From the NCBI RefSeq assembly GCF_964340395.1, contig NC_135570.1:10532822-10596821 (forward strand): 64,000 nucleotides of DNA, given 5' to 3'. The DNA comes from Glandiceps talaboti (lineage: Eukaryota; Hemichordata; Enteropneusta; Spengelidae). Position numbers and translations under genes: made by a program. Positions within the stretch are counted from its first letter, which is position 1, and the number at the start of each line of letters is the position of its first letter. Below are positions 39,460 to 51,739 of the stretch, in pieces. The notes below the pieces were generated by a model that worked only from the letters and a program-made list of their open reading frames with translations, did no database searches and was not told the DNA's origin.

Positions 39460-39830
39460 ATATTGTTACTAACATTCCTACAATGTATCGTCTGGTTTGA
39501 CCATTTTTGTTCACTAACATTGCTTCATTTCATTATTAGGCTTGACAAAAATTCTGACAACTACTGCTACATTTCACTGTTTGTTAAAAACATCTTACCA
39601 ATATTGCTACATTTTATCATCTGGTTTGACAAAAATCTTACCAATATTGCTACAAAAATCTTACCAACATAGCTACATTTTATCATCTGGCCATGCTTGG
39701 CAAAAAATCTGACTAACATTGCTACATTTTATCACCTGATTTGACACAAATCTGACTAACATTGCTACAGTAACTGTCTGGCTAATTACAATCTTACTAA
39801 CACAGCTACATTTCATTAGCTGCCTTGACA
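39460..39830. repeat. Degenerate about 45-bp tandem repeat
   Basis: Units of the type ACATTGCTACATTTTATCAT, CTGGTTTGACAAAAATCT(T/G)AC recur about eight times with indels. Confidence 0.7.
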
Positions 39831-40508
39831 AAACGAGAACACAATACTACCCGGTAGTACTTATTTTATTTCTAGTCCTGATTAAGCCATTTCTTCATAA
39901 AAAAAATTTGTCATCAGTCAGGCACATTTTTTTTAGTCCATAATGAAGTCCCCTCTGATGTAAAACGTTGGTAGCAAGACCTACGACCATTTTCACTGTT
40001 TCATTCAAAAGACGTCTGCAAAGTTTGTCCTTTTCCTTTTCAATAGGTGTATACAAAATGTTATATACATGGATATCTGATTTTGTATTTAATAAATGTC
40101 ATGATATTGAATGTCTGGAATCAGCTGTTATTTTTAGCATTCACATCTGTCCAGCACTAGTGAAATCACTGGGTGGGACTATACCAGTAAAAGTTCCACA
40201 GTCCCATGATTAATATACATATAAAGTACAAAAATACAAACTACGCAACTAAAAATCTAAAATTAATCACAAAACACTCTATAGCAACTGGTAAACAACA
40301 AACAGAACACAATACAAACAAACTGAATACAGGGTGCCTGGATCCCACAATGCATTTCAACATTCTGTTTATGACAACAGCTATCCTTTACCACAGAAAT
40401 AAACAATTGAATACAGACATATTGACAGTAAGAGAGTTATGCCAGAGATGTCCTTGTGCATAAGTTGCCTAGTTCTTCATTCAATGAAGCACTTGTATGT
40501 ACCACTCT

Positions 40509-41770
40509 GGATTATACAAGAGATATCCTCAGACAGTTGGGGGCTAATATAAAAGATATCCCCAGACAGTTGGAGGTTAATACAAGAGATATCCTCAGAC
40601 AGTTGGAGGTTAATACAAGAGATATCCTTACAGACAGTTGGAGGTTTATACAAGATATATCCTCAGACAGTTGGGGGCTAATATAAAAGATATCCTCAGA
40701 CAGTTGGAGGTTAATACAAGAGATATCCTCAGACAGTTGGAGGTTAATACAAGAGATATCCTTACAGACAGTTGGAGGTTTATACAAGATATATCCTCAG
40801 ACAGTTGGGGGCTAATATAAAAGATATCCTCAGACAGTTGGAGGTTAATACAAGAGATATCCTCAGACAGTTGGAGGTTAATACAAGAGATATCCTCAGA
40901 CAGTTGGGGGTTTATACAAGAGATATCCTCAGACAGTTGGAGATTAATACAAGAGATATCCTCAGACAGTTGGAGGTTAATACAAGAGATATCCTCAGAT
41001 AGTTGGGGTTTATACAAGAGATATCCTTTCGGACAGTTGGAGGTTAATACAAGAGATATCCTCAGACAGTTGGAGGTTAATACAAGAGATATCCTCAGAC
41101 AGTTGGAGGTTTATACAAGAGATATCCTCAGACAGTTGGAGGTTAATACAAGAGATATCCTCAGACAGTTGGAGATTAATACAAGAGATATCCTTACAGA
41201 TAGTTGGAGGTTTATACAAGAGATATCCTCAGATAGTTGGAGGTTTATACAAGAGATATCCTTAGACAGTTGGAGGTTTATACAAGATATATCCTCAGAC
41301 AGTTGGAGGTTTATACAAGAGATATCCTCAGACAGTTGGGGGTTTATACAAGATATATCCTCAGACAGTTGGAGGTTAATACAAGATATATCCTCAGACA
41401 GTTGGAGGTTATACAAGAGATATCCTCAGACAGTTGGAGGTTAATACAAGAGATATCCTCAGATAGTTGGGGTTTATACAAGAGATATCCTTTCGGACAG
41501 TTGGAGGTTAATACAAGAGATATCCTCAGACAGTTGGAGGTTAATACAAGAGATATCCTCAGACAGTTGGAGGTTTATACAAGAGATATCCTCAGACAGT
41601 TGGAGGTTAATACAAGAGATATCCTCAGACAGTTGGAGGTTAATACAAGATATATCCTTACAGACAGTTGAGGGGAGGTTAATACAAGAGATATCCTCAG
41701 ACAGCTGGAGGTTAATACAAGAGAAATACCCACAGACAGTGGGACATTAATACAAGAGGTACCCTCACAA
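40509..41770. repeat. 33-bp satellite array, about 38 copies, with higher-order structure
   Basis: The unit is GTTGGAGGTTAATACAAGAG followed by ATATCCTCAGACA. Because 33 is divisible by three, open frames run through both strands (QLEVNTRDILR on plus, SEDISCINLQL on minus). They are interrupted wherever 1-2-base indels occur, such as CCTTACAGACA, so they are not genes. A four-unit block of 134 bp containing that indel is duplicated (40540-40673 and 40674-40807). A second block with CTTTCGGACAG occurs at about 41020 and 41490. Confidence 0.96.
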
Positions 41771-42289
41771 ATATTAAAGTTGTTCATAGTATATAATACA
41801 GCAAACAGTATGTAATAGTACAACATGGCAACTAAGCACAAAAGGTTCAGTCAGGTCAACTCAGAAGTGTGTCCGAGATGTACAGTTTGGTTTATGATTC
41901 CTTTGACATTCAGAGTACAATTCTGCATCCATATGACAATTCTGTACTATTTATGTGATAACTTTTGTACATTCACATCACTAGAAATGCTAGAATGTGT
42001 CCTACTTTAATACTTGTTATGTTGTGTTTATCACTGACTCTGAGGTTAAAGGGCATCAAGGCAGGGGGGTAACTCCGGTCATTTTTATCTCCAACATTGT
42101 CTGTTACTGTGCTGGGGTCCTTTGGTGTGTACATAGGACTGTAATGTACCCAATACATCATACAGACATGGTAAGATAGACAGGGGATGGACAAAGAAGG
42201 ACAGACATACAGAGAGATGGACAGATGGACAGACACAGAGATGCACACATAGATATTATCTGAGTAAAGAAACAAGATACAGAATTACC

Positions 42290-42915
42290 TAATGCCACTT
42301 CCACCATCACAACCCAGTCACTGGTCACTTCCATCATCACTACACAGTCATTGGTGAACATTGAACATACACTATCACCATCACTACCCACTCATTGGTA
42401 AAAATTGAATGCACTTCCATCATCACTACCCAGTCATTGATGAACATTGACCATACACTTCCATTATCACTACCCAGTCATTGGTGAACATTGACCATGC
42501 ACTTCCATCATCGCTACCCACTTCCATCATCACTACCCACTCATTGGTAAACATTGAATGCACTTCCATCATCACTGCCCAGTCATTGGTGAAGATTGAC
42601 CATACACTTCCATCATCACTACCCACTCATTGGTGAAGATTGACCATACACTTCCATCATCACTACCCACTCATTGGTGAAGATTGACCATACACTTCCA
42701 TCACCACTACCCACTACCACCATCACTACCCACTCATTGGTAAACATTGAATGCACTTCCATCATCACTACAGTCATTGGTGAAGATTGACCATATACTT
42801 CCATCATCACTACCCCACTCATTGGTAAACATTGAATGCACTTTCATCATCACTACAGTCATTCGTGAAGATTGACCATACACTTCCATCATTACTACCC
42901 ACTCATTGGTGAACA
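42290..42915. repeat. About 44-bp minisatellite, about 14 units
   Basis: The unit is CACTTCCATCATCACTACCC, then A(G/C)TCATTGGTGAACATTGAC and CATA. Shorter truncated units are interspersed. Minus-strand open frames with Val-Met-Met-Glu-Val are artefacts of repetition. Confidence 0.92.
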
Positions 42916-43365
42916 CTTAACATACACTAGGTCAACAACAATAATACATACTTTTCACTGTCTGTCGGTCACTTACACCTGTCTCATACTAATTATATGC
43001 AAATTATGTAAATACATTACAAGTAATATGCAGATTTACGTATTGTCTAGTTAATCATCCAAAATACAACTATAAGGCTTTGAATATGAGCACATATTGC
43101 ATTTTGTACTACAGTAACAAATACGATGAACTTTGACCTCTGTTGTTTTAAATGTTAACATACCCGATTGCTTCTATAAACAGACTACATCTGTGTAATA
43201 AATCATCTACATATTCTGTATTTTTCCAAGAAAAATGTCAATTTTGTTTATTCCTTTCAACTTTTTATTGGCATTATACTTCTCACATAAGTTGCTGACA
43301 TTCATGTAGCACATGGCTAAAAGTCTAACTCAGGAAACATTTGTTCCTTTATCCTGCCTATCTGA

Positions 43366-43367
43366 CA

Positions 43368-43402
<35 letters not shown>

Positions 43403-43500
43403 TATTCTCTCATTAATTGTCTCTCCCTGACTGTCTCTATCTGTATTTTCCCAATATATATCTCTCCATATGTCTCCTTGTCTATCTATCTATCTATCCA

Positions 43501-43564
<64 letters not shown>
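43366..43564. repeat. (CTGT)n / (CTAT)n microsatellites
   Basis: CTGT runs at 43366-43398 and 43497-43560 with CTAT/CTCT between. They end about 40 bp from the donor of the third ZMIZ1-like exon. Confidence 0.95.
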
Positions 43565-43565
<1 letters not shown>

Positions 43566-43602
43566 GTGTTTCTCTCTCACTGCTCTTTCACACATTACTA
43601 AC

Positions 43603-43708
43603 CTGCAGATTTGGGTGAGAATTTATCTCGATGAGCTGCACACATGGCAAGAAGTCTGTACCCCAGATCTAAGTCATAACCTTGCTGGGCGGCAACTCGA
43701 CTGACAAC
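43603..43708 (-). CDS. ZMIZ1: ZMIZ1-like, third coding exon
   Basis: This exon has 106 nt, phase 0 to 1, acceptor TGTTTCAG and donor GCAG|GTTAGT. It encodes [20 protein letters not shown], then [15 protein letters not shown]. This is the most conserved part of the N-terminal TPR-like domain; human ZMIZ1 has [21 protein letters not shown] 2.85-kb intron separates it from the second exon. The next exon lies about 39 kb away, an unusually large jump for a domain this compact. Confidence 0.96.
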
Positions 43709-43992
43709 CTGAAACATACAAACAAACAAACAAATGATACAACTGTACATCACATACAAATTTTAAAACAGTGAAGGGAAAAACTAACAAGTTCTAGTAG
43801 ATGACACTGTCCAGCCCTTAACAATGTTATACACAAATTCAATTTTTATATTTTCCTCAAATATTTTTAGCTCAGAAAACATATATTTTGTTCTTTACAA
43901 TATTCTACAAATTGTGAATTTTTGAGAGGTTTGAGCGACACTGCCCTTACTTCTCTATTACAAAGTCTCTTGTATACAAAACTCTACAAATT

Positions 43993-44076
43993 CAACCTTT
44001 GACCCTGAATTTTGATGACTAATTTGCATATTCTCAACCTTTGACCCTGAAGTTGGTGACTAATTTGCATATTCTC
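43993..44076. repeat. 42-bp direct duplication
   Basis: CAACCTTTGACCCTGAA and GACTAATTTGCATATTCT occur twice in tandem. The wording resembles the repeat family at 580-990. Confidence 0.85.
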
Positions 44077-44960
44077 AAATGAAATTCAATGATCATTTTT
44101 ACCAAAACTGAAGTCATGAAAATTTAGATAAGGTACGGTCTAATGCACGTCTATTTCAAATCATCGACCAGAAGATACTAAGAATAGAAAGGAATGTATG
44201 TTATTATAGACAGCTTTGTAAATCTACGGTCTATTCCAAATCGTCCATCACCTTGTAAGTTTAATCACTAGAATCACTATTAATACAACATACAATTTCA
44301 TCATCAGACAAATTCATTAAACTCATAAATTATCGTGTAAATTCATCAAAAATTTGCTGAAATCATTTAAATTCATATTCTGATCCAGAACAGATTTTTT
44401 ATTTCTGATAAACTATGATACTATTAAATTCAAAATGTTGTCATTTTAATGTTCTTGATACATTTGGATACAAGAACATAAGGTAGATTGGATGACTACG
44501 CTTGAGGCACAATTCATTACGTATGCAACGAATGTTCACCAAAACATCTTAGGAAACGATTGGGTGACTTGATAAAGACATTTTAAATATTCACTAGCCT
44601 GAAATGATTTCCTTAGCAATTTCTTTGTCTCCCTATAGATGTTCTAAAGATATATGCCACAATCTTTGCAGGGATCTTATTTTCAAACCATATTCTTCTT
44701 AAACGCTTGACTGAACACAAGAAGTAATTTTTGTTGTATTTTAATTCTAACATGTTATACGTATAAAGCACAAAGGAGCCATGCAGCACACATGGACCAT
44801 GGCATGAACTGGTCAAATGAGGGCGCTGTTGCCCCAAACTAGATTTGCAGATATTACATAGCTCTTAGGATGGTTACAAGTCCGGAAAGTTTATGTACCA
44901 TAGCAAATCACCAAGAATTAATGCTCTTACGTCTCTACTTAGACCACAAATAAGGGGTCA

Positions 44961-45346
44961 GGCCTCAAAAAAATTGTTTGGTTCCGGTTACCTGACCCCA
45001 ACAAGTTTTTCATGCTGACCCTAAACTTTTTTTACATATTCAAGAATAAAAAAATAAAATCAGGAAAATTCTGTAGTCTAGCAAGAAATAGTGGATGTGG
45101 AAACTGACATCAACTTAAAAAGACAAATAAAACTGTTCTTTCAATCTGTAATGGCTGTACATCTGATGAGAAGAAACCAATAACACAGAGACCATGTGGA
45201 AAACAACGGAAAACATAACTACCTGAACAAGACACTCACATATGAAAAAAAAATATTAAAAAAATAAAATAAAAAATCTACCTATCCCACCTATTCTAAA
45301 ATTAAGTGTAATCGGAACCACACAATATTTTTTGTTAGGTTAGGCC
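44961..45346. mobile_element. MITE family A, copy 2
   Basis: The copy is 386 bp with termini GGCCTCAAAAAAATTGTTTGGTTCCGG on the left and the inverted GGCCTAACCTAAC...TTGTGTGGTTCCG on the right. The interior is collinear with 22115-22554. The flanking triplets TCA and TTA are compatible with a decayed 3-bp TWA-type duplication. Confidence 0.7.
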
Positions 45347-45517
45347 TTAGCATAATCTTAAGTTTTTGAAATAATTTTTTGTGACCTGATGATGCTCTGA
45401 ACAAAGCAAAATTTAGTCAGATTTTTCAGAAGCCTGTACAGTTGAGTTTTGTTCAGACTATTTGGATTTATCCTTGTAAATGTTCATCAGGCTTGGTAAA
45501 ACCATAGTAAATTAATG

Positions 45518-45788
45518 GTTCTTTTCACACGACCAAAACATTCAAGTTACCTATCCGTTTGCTTGTCATACCACTTGGTGGCATAGAGAATTCATCCATA
45601 TCAGAAGACAAGGGGCATCCATCATGAACAGAGACAAAGGAGCATATCAACTTCATCATATTTACAATTACGCCATCGCCACTATGCCACTAAGCAGTAT
45701 GACAAGCAAACAGATAGTTTGACAAAGCAGGTCAGACAAAACACGTTACTCGCAGGTAACTAGAATGTTTTGGTCGTGCGAAAAGAAC
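45518..45788. mobile_element. MITE family C, copy 1 (271 bp)
   Basis: The termini GTTCTTTTCACACGACCAAA and inverted GTTCTTTTCGCACGACCAAA agree over about 30 bp (ACATTC, AGTTACCT). Further inward GTTTGCTTGTCATAC occurs in both arms. There is no clear target duplication and no coding capacity. Confidence 0.72.
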
Positions 45789-46555
45789 ACTTATAGTACT
45801 ATTTGGTTTTTGGGTTTCTTTACATTATTTCTTATTATTATTTATAATATTTGTCCTGAATTTCCACCATTTTGATACAATTAACAAGAAGGGCTATCCC
45901 TTATACTGTATTCACCATATCTTCATAACATACATAGCTTTTTGACCAACTGTATCTTTTTATTCCTAAGGTACATTTCAGTTTGTCCATGAACCTACAA
46001 TGTCCAGTTTTAAAATTTGTAAGTTGAATGTTGTCTTGAATTTGTCTTGTCTTTTTCACACTACATATCAATTCATTAAAGCTCCCTTAGACTGCCAAAT
46101 AGTCTCATTAAAGCTCCCTAGCTTGTTAAAGCTTTGTAATTAAAGCTTTCCTAGTTTGATAAACTTTTGTAAGTTCTCTTAGCGAGCCAAAATTGTCTGA
46201 TTAAGTTCTAAATTATCTCACTAAAGCTCCCCTAGTTTGTCAAAAACTTGGAAAAAATGACCCCTTAACTAATATCTGGGAAAACGACTTTCTTTAAAGT
46301 GACAGTAGCTGTAACTGGGACTACTCCATCCAACTATTTGTTCTTCTTATTTTTTGATGTCCTTTGTTGCTTGTATGACTACAAACATGATCTAAGACTT
46401 TAAATGACATTTTTTTCACTTTGCTGACAAATAATGAAACACATCGTCACAAACCACGGTCTGTTTTACAGCAAAGTTCTTAACTCTAGCTTGCGAGAAT
46501 GATGAAACAGAGTGAAAAAATTACAACTACTCAGTTGAGGAAAGATTTCACTCAC

Positions 46556-46669
46556 CGTTAAACAGTCCATCAGACTCTGTTCAAACGGTCTCTGAAATGC
46601 CCGTTTATCTGTGCACCATTCGTACAGTTCTTGTGCTGCACTTTGGAAAGTGGCTGGGTTCTCCAAGTG
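46556..46669 (-). CDS. ZMIZ1: ZMIZ1-like, second coding exon
   Basis: This exon has 114 nt (38 codons), phase 0 to 0, acceptor TATATACAG and donor ACG|GTGAGT. It encodes [18 protein letters not shown], followed by a Cys-Thr-Asp segment and [15 protein letters not shown]. It aligns residue for residue with the vertebrate ZMIZ1 N-terminal domain ([15 protein letters not shown] in human). In vertebrates this TPR-like region mediates binding to Notch1, so it is under strong constraint. Joined to the previous exon it reads [12 protein letters not shown] without a gap. The intron between the two is 736 bp. Confidence 0.96.
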
Positions 46670-47405
46670 CTGTATATAAACAGAAACATCATACTATAAG
46701 CCTAATCAACAAACTGAACTTGTAACAAGTTTGTGGAAAAAATTTCAAAATGAAAACTGCATGAATCAGTTGAAATCATTTGCAATGTGATGTGTCAAAC
46801 ACATAGCAACAATCATCTGCTGATTTACACATAGCAACAGTGGGGTAGGGTAGGTTGGGGTGGGCTGGCAATGGAGTATGGTAGGATGGGGACTGAACAG
46901 CATACTGACGGTACAAAAGATGTACATTTGTAGCAAACTAGGGAGTTAGGGTAATTAGTTACGGTGACATTTGGGATGCAAATAGGGTTAAACTTCACAC
47001 ATGAACTTGATTCGAGTCAAAAGAAAAAACTAGAACAGAGTACAGACTATACTGTATACATTGATGTACATTTTGTACAAAGCTAGGGAGTTAGGGTTAG
47101 AATAAACAGATGGCTGAAACTTTAATAGACTCCCTAGTACATACCTAATTTGAATTGTGTTGAATGAGTGGACACTGAATATGTCACAAAAAATGACCAT
47201 TGATAAAAAATTCTCATCTGGATATTTTTTTTTTGACTTTTGCCTTGGTGAGATGTGAGAACAACATAAGAAGCACAAAATATTCATAAATTGAAACAAA
47301 TGTACCATCGATAAAAATGTTTGTCTAAAACTTTTCTAACAACTACAACATGCAGAAAATATAAAGTGACACAGGTGTACTTGATACATCTATTTTAAAA
47401 CTTAC

Positions 47406-47534
47406 GTGCTTGATGCACTGCAGTCTGTCATTGGTTTGTTGAATGTGTCTGTCCATAGCAGGGCTTGGCAGGGACGACAACAAATCTCCTTGGTGGTACA
47501 TTTAGAGTTTTTTTATTTGCACTTATTCAATTAT
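47406..47534 (-). CDS. ZMIZ1: ZMIZ1-like, first coding exon (coding part 47406-47501)
   Basis: This exon starts a gene orthologous to ZMIZ1/ZMIZ2 (Zimp10/Zimp7), nuclear PIAS-like co-regulators that work with Notch, androgen receptor and Smad factors. The acceptor follows TTGTTGCAG at 47535. A 33-nt leader ends in TAA directly before the ATG at 47501, so the frame cannot extend upstream. Thirty-two codons follow, ending at the donor CAC|GTAAG. The segment MDRHIQQTNDRLQCIK is nearly identical to the start of vertebrate ZMIZ1. There are two possible starts. The first ATG (47501) has a weak context with T at -3. The second, codon 16 (47456), has G at -3 and G at +4 and aligns with the conserved MDRH of vertebrates, so it may be the main start. 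The 15-residue N-terminal extension would then be optional. The exon ends in phase 0. Confidence 0.95.
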
Positions 47535-47608
47535 CTGCAACAAAATATAAAGAAGGAAAAACATTAATTCTGGTGAACAGTTATAATAAATGTTTAGGCA
47601 AGAGTTGA

Positions 47609-47782
47609 TTTAAAGTAATTTTACTAGTTTTAATGGCTTTGAATGGTAAAGCACCTTTGTATATCCAGGATTTGTTCACACGTACCAACAATTCTCGTTA
47701 CAATTAGCGCAACGACTGTAGTCAAAATCTTGTTGTACCTCGATCATATAATACTGTACAACTAAATGACAGAGTGCTTGCC
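47609..47782 (+). pseudogene. Reverse-transcriptase C-terminal remnant (CR1/L2/Jockey-like)
   Basis: The translation contains MALNGKAPLYIQDLFTR, then a stop codon, then CSQNLVVPRSYN. This resembles the conserved tail of non-LTR polymerases (ALNGxAPxYLxDLL...LxVPR). The internal TAG shows it is dead. It lies just upstream of the ZMIZ1-like start exon, in antisense orientation. Confidence 0.6.
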
Positions 47783-48939
47783 ATGTGCAATATACTTCAA
47801 ATATCTGAGGAAAAATATGAAGAATCTTCACTGAAAATAATGCTTTTAACTAAGCACATAAATCATCAATAACTGTTGCTTTTTTCATCTTGCCTAATTT
47901 ATTGCCAGACTTTTTTTTAACAATTTCAGATCTACAACTCTACATATAGAATTTCAAGATCAATAGTTGAGGTTCTGTATGTACCATTGTACCAAATATA
48001 AGACCTCAGTGACCTTTGAACTATGACCTTCAGTGAACTGTGACTTTCTAAAAAGTTCAGATACTCTATAGCACAAGATTTCAGTGACCTTTAACCTATG
48101 ACCTTCCATGAACTGTCGACTAGCTTGTGTTAAGGTCAATAGTATTTTGTATATGACAAATAAAAAATAAAAATATCACGCTGACGGACTGGACCTACTA
48201 TGACCAACATGGCAAATTCTGATAATCCTAAAAAAAATTATATTACCTGTTAAAAGGTGCAAAGAGAAGTTTACAAAAAATTTTTTAATAACATGAAATA
48301 TTTCACTTGTTTCTATATTCATAATAATTGATTATAACTACCCAATATATTTCACAATTCCAGGCTTTTTCAAGGAAACTGTTATCTTTTTATTCATAAT
48401 TGTTTTTTTTATCAATCCAAAAAAGTGAAATTTGAAACTCCACATATATAAATGTTACTGATGCATGTAGTACCAAGATAATAGTTGTACTTCTTACATT
48501 TCAAAAATCATTACAACCAGAAGTAGTCATATCACAAACAAACTATTCAATTGGCACCTGCCCCATTTGGCAGTTGTATAATTGCATTTGAACATATCTT
48601 TTTTTTTCTTTTCCGGAAATGTTTCTGAATTAGGTTCTATAACACGCTGATATCTATAAACTGATAGCATACACATCCTGTAGAATAAATAAATTCAACA
48701 AACAAGGTGATTTTTTTATTGCTCTCGCTCATTTTTTTGTTCTTTTTTTTTTTTGTTAAAGCAGACGACATGACATGCTTCAAAAGACAGGATGTGGATC
48801 TTTCCTGTGAATAAACTCATTTTTTCATTCAAAACATTTTCCCTTCTTTATTGAAAGTTTACAACATACAACAACGGTACAGAAATCACTTTATCAGCTA
48901 AGTGTACAGAAGTTGCTGCAATGTCTGAGGTCAGAGGTC

Positions 48940-49325
48940 AAGGTCAATGCTACCCTAAGGTTTTATAAATACTCTAGCTGTCAACTCCTTTTAATCTTAA
49001 ATTGCAGTGTTGTTTTTCTTGCACACTTTCCGCTCTTTGAAGTTATTGAGGACACAATAGAATACTTTCCCTTTTCACCACACACACATTTCAAAAAGCT
49101 AAACGACACTTTGGGAAGTCACCTGCAGCTACGTAAAGTACCTGGTCTATAAACTCACCTTTAAATTTCAGTTTTTTAAAACATTTTCTGTATTATTGAC
49201 CTGGACACACTATGGAATATAATTTTTTCTCAAACCATTCATATTTAAAAAGACTCAATGATACCCTAGAAAGGCACCTGCGGCTAGACAGACTACCTGT
49301 TCTAACAAAAAAAGTCACTTTTAAA
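48940..49325. repeat. Diverged tandem duplication, about 180 bp
   Basis: CACATTTCAAAAAGCTAAACGA...TCACCTGCAGCTA...CTACC...CTCACC is echoed by CATATTTAAAAAGACTCAAT...GCACCTGCGGCTAGACAGAC...AGTCACTTTTAAA. Origin unknown. Confidence 0.5.
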
Positions 49326-49619
49326 ATTTGAATTTGTTTTGCCCATTTTCTACACTTGACCAAATTTGCCAAAACTGGGAACAAGATAGAACCATAGTTT
49401 CTATCCCCTCACCATTTGCATTTTGACAACCTGGACTACATAGCACCCTAAAATCTCTAATTTGAGCTCTGTCACAAACACTGAGAAGAGACATGGGAAT
49501 CACCATATATCATTTCAAATTCTTCAAATAAACTTAACCCTGTACTAGTTGCAATTGAGACACTTTGTTCATCAAATCAGTCAATTAATTACTTAAAACA
49601 AGACACTGTCTCTGTTAAA

Positions 49620-49716
49620 GTGGCCATATCGATGAGAATATAAAACTATTTTGTCATGACTTCCTCCTTCAGAAATCAAAATGAAACAACACTGACTAAG
49701 TCCATGTTTGCATTAC
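49620..49716. repeat. Dispersed repeat, copy 2
   Basis: This matches 2636-2758 with internal deletions (TCATGACTTCCTCCTTCAGA, GAAACAACACTGACTAAGTC). It sits next to the CATA/CA microsatellite at 49725. Confidence 0.6.
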
Positions 49717-49724
49717 CATTGGAC

Positions 49725-49835
49725 ATACATACATACATGCATCCATGCACACATGTATGCACGCACACACACACACACACACACACATACATACATACAT
49801 ACATACACACATACGTACAATCTACATACACACAT

Positions 49836-49899
<64 letters not shown>
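49725..49899. repeat. (CATA)n / (CA)n microsatellite
   Basis: Mixed CATA and CA tracts, the last run being about 50 bp of pure CA. Confidence 0.95.
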
Positions 49900-49901
<2 letters not shown>

Positions 49902-51147
49902 AGTGAATATTTTAATGACAAAATTACAACATCGACAAATACTACTCACCAATCACTAAATATTTTGTTTTACAAATAATTATGTAAATACCGACAGAAG
50001 GTGGCCTCACAATGACTTTAGTCAAGATAAAACGAGGTCAGGTTATTTACATGTAAGTGTATGGGGTGGGAAGTAGTGACGTGAACAACGACATATAGTG
50101 ACATCACTCTACGTAACATTTTATATACTCCCACTCAGAACATACACAAAGAATGTAGCCATCTCTTACAATTCTCAGCATTGCTATGGCAACACTGATG
50201 ATGCACTTCTTTTGTTACCCTGACGACATATTAAATTGAAATACAACTTCACAGTATCCTTATTGTTATTGAAGCTAACATCACTCCTAATACTGCAAGT
50301 AAATGTCAATAGAAGTCTTTTTCATTCCACTTTGTATTATGTTTCCTATATCTCGCTAAATTTGTACAGACATTTATGCAGGATTTGCTTTAGTTTGACA
50401 TTTCAATATGTCCATATCAACTCAGTTTTTTGTTGAGTTGTATCGTAATACAGTCTGACCTCCAGTTGTTGCAATCACCTTATCACTAGTTTTGTTTGTG
50501 CACCAAACTATACAGATAGTTCCCAAGGGAGGTGACCAGGTCAGTTGCAATTCCAGAACAGCCAGAATCCGGGATAATTGGCAACATATCAGACAATATT
50601 AATATGTTTCCTTCCCGCTCTGTATTCAATACATGTTACTTATTTGTTATCAGTTTTACGATTTGTCGTCATCGGATAACAGCAAAGTGAAGTTATAAAC
50701 TAGAAATATTCCCATTAGATTTCCGTTTATTTCATACTCTCTCTACAATCCCTTAATCGACAATACAATATTTTTTACTTCTTTTTTAAGATTAATGCCA
50801 CTATATTTTTTTTTTCATATATTTTAAAAATATTTTAAATTTCAATTAATTCAGATGCTAATTTATATTCATGAGAAAAAGGTTATGAAATTTTTTTCTT
50901 ATATTATGAAACTAGTTTGATTCAGTCATTTTACAAACCAATTAGAGGTCAGATTTGTTGAGATTATCCATTGTCATTTTCTGTTTTAATTTTGATTAGA
51001 TGCCACTTGAAACATTCATTGAAAAGAGCTAATGGTAACTGAACTATACCGATTATCAGTCAATCCATTTTTGCTTGACCAATGATGCTTTAAAAAATCT
51101 GATTAATTGGTTTCAAACATGTATACACATATATGTAATGAATATAC

Positions 51148-51506
51148 AGACATACATACATACATACATACATACATACATACATACATACATACATACA
51201 TACATACATACATACATACATACATACACAACCACACACACACACACACACACATACACGCACGCACGCACGCATACATACATACATACACACACACACA
51301 CATACACACACACACATACATACATACATACATACATAGTATACATACATACATACATACATACATACATACATACATACATACATACATACATACGCAC
51401 ACATACATATACATACATACATACATACATACATACATACATACATAGTATACATACATACATACATACATACATACATACATACATACATACGCACACA
51501 TACATA

Positions 51507-51538
<32 letters not shown>

Positions 51539-51562
51539 CATACATACATATACATACATACA

Positions 51563-51594
<32 letters not shown>

Positions 51595-51630
51595 CATACA
51601 TACATACATACATACATACTATGCATGCAT

Positions 51631-51683
<53 letters not shown>

Positions 51684-51690
51684 TACACAC
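51148..51690. repeat. Large (CATA)n / (CA)n microsatellite, about 540 bp
   Basis: Nearly pure tetranucleotide CATA with CA and CGCA interludes. A block around CATAGTATACATAC occurs twice (51336 and 51446). Open frames up to 218 codons on both strands are artefacts. Confidence 0.97.
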
Positions 51691-51739
51691 TGCCTAATTG
51701 TGTAATCTGCCACATACAAGAATACTTTTAGTGCAGGTT

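Larger units (their letters stand above)
4653..43602. other. 39-kb intron of the ZMIZ1-like gene
   Basis: The intron between the third and fourth coding exons is 38,950 bp with canonical GT and AG ends. It hosts the putative nested gene, nearly all MITEs and the largest satellites. The stretches 10900-14800, 15950-17800, 20900-22100, 26650-28800, 30900-34450 and 34560-37400 show nothing I can support beyond AT-rich unique sequence. Confidence 0.85.

Noticed and set aside
40456-41841. Overlapping frames of 60-144 codons on both strands encoding 11-residue repeats
   Set aside because: A 33-bp non-coding satellite is open in several frames only because its length is a multiple of three. Frames break at each indel and there are no splice or start signals.
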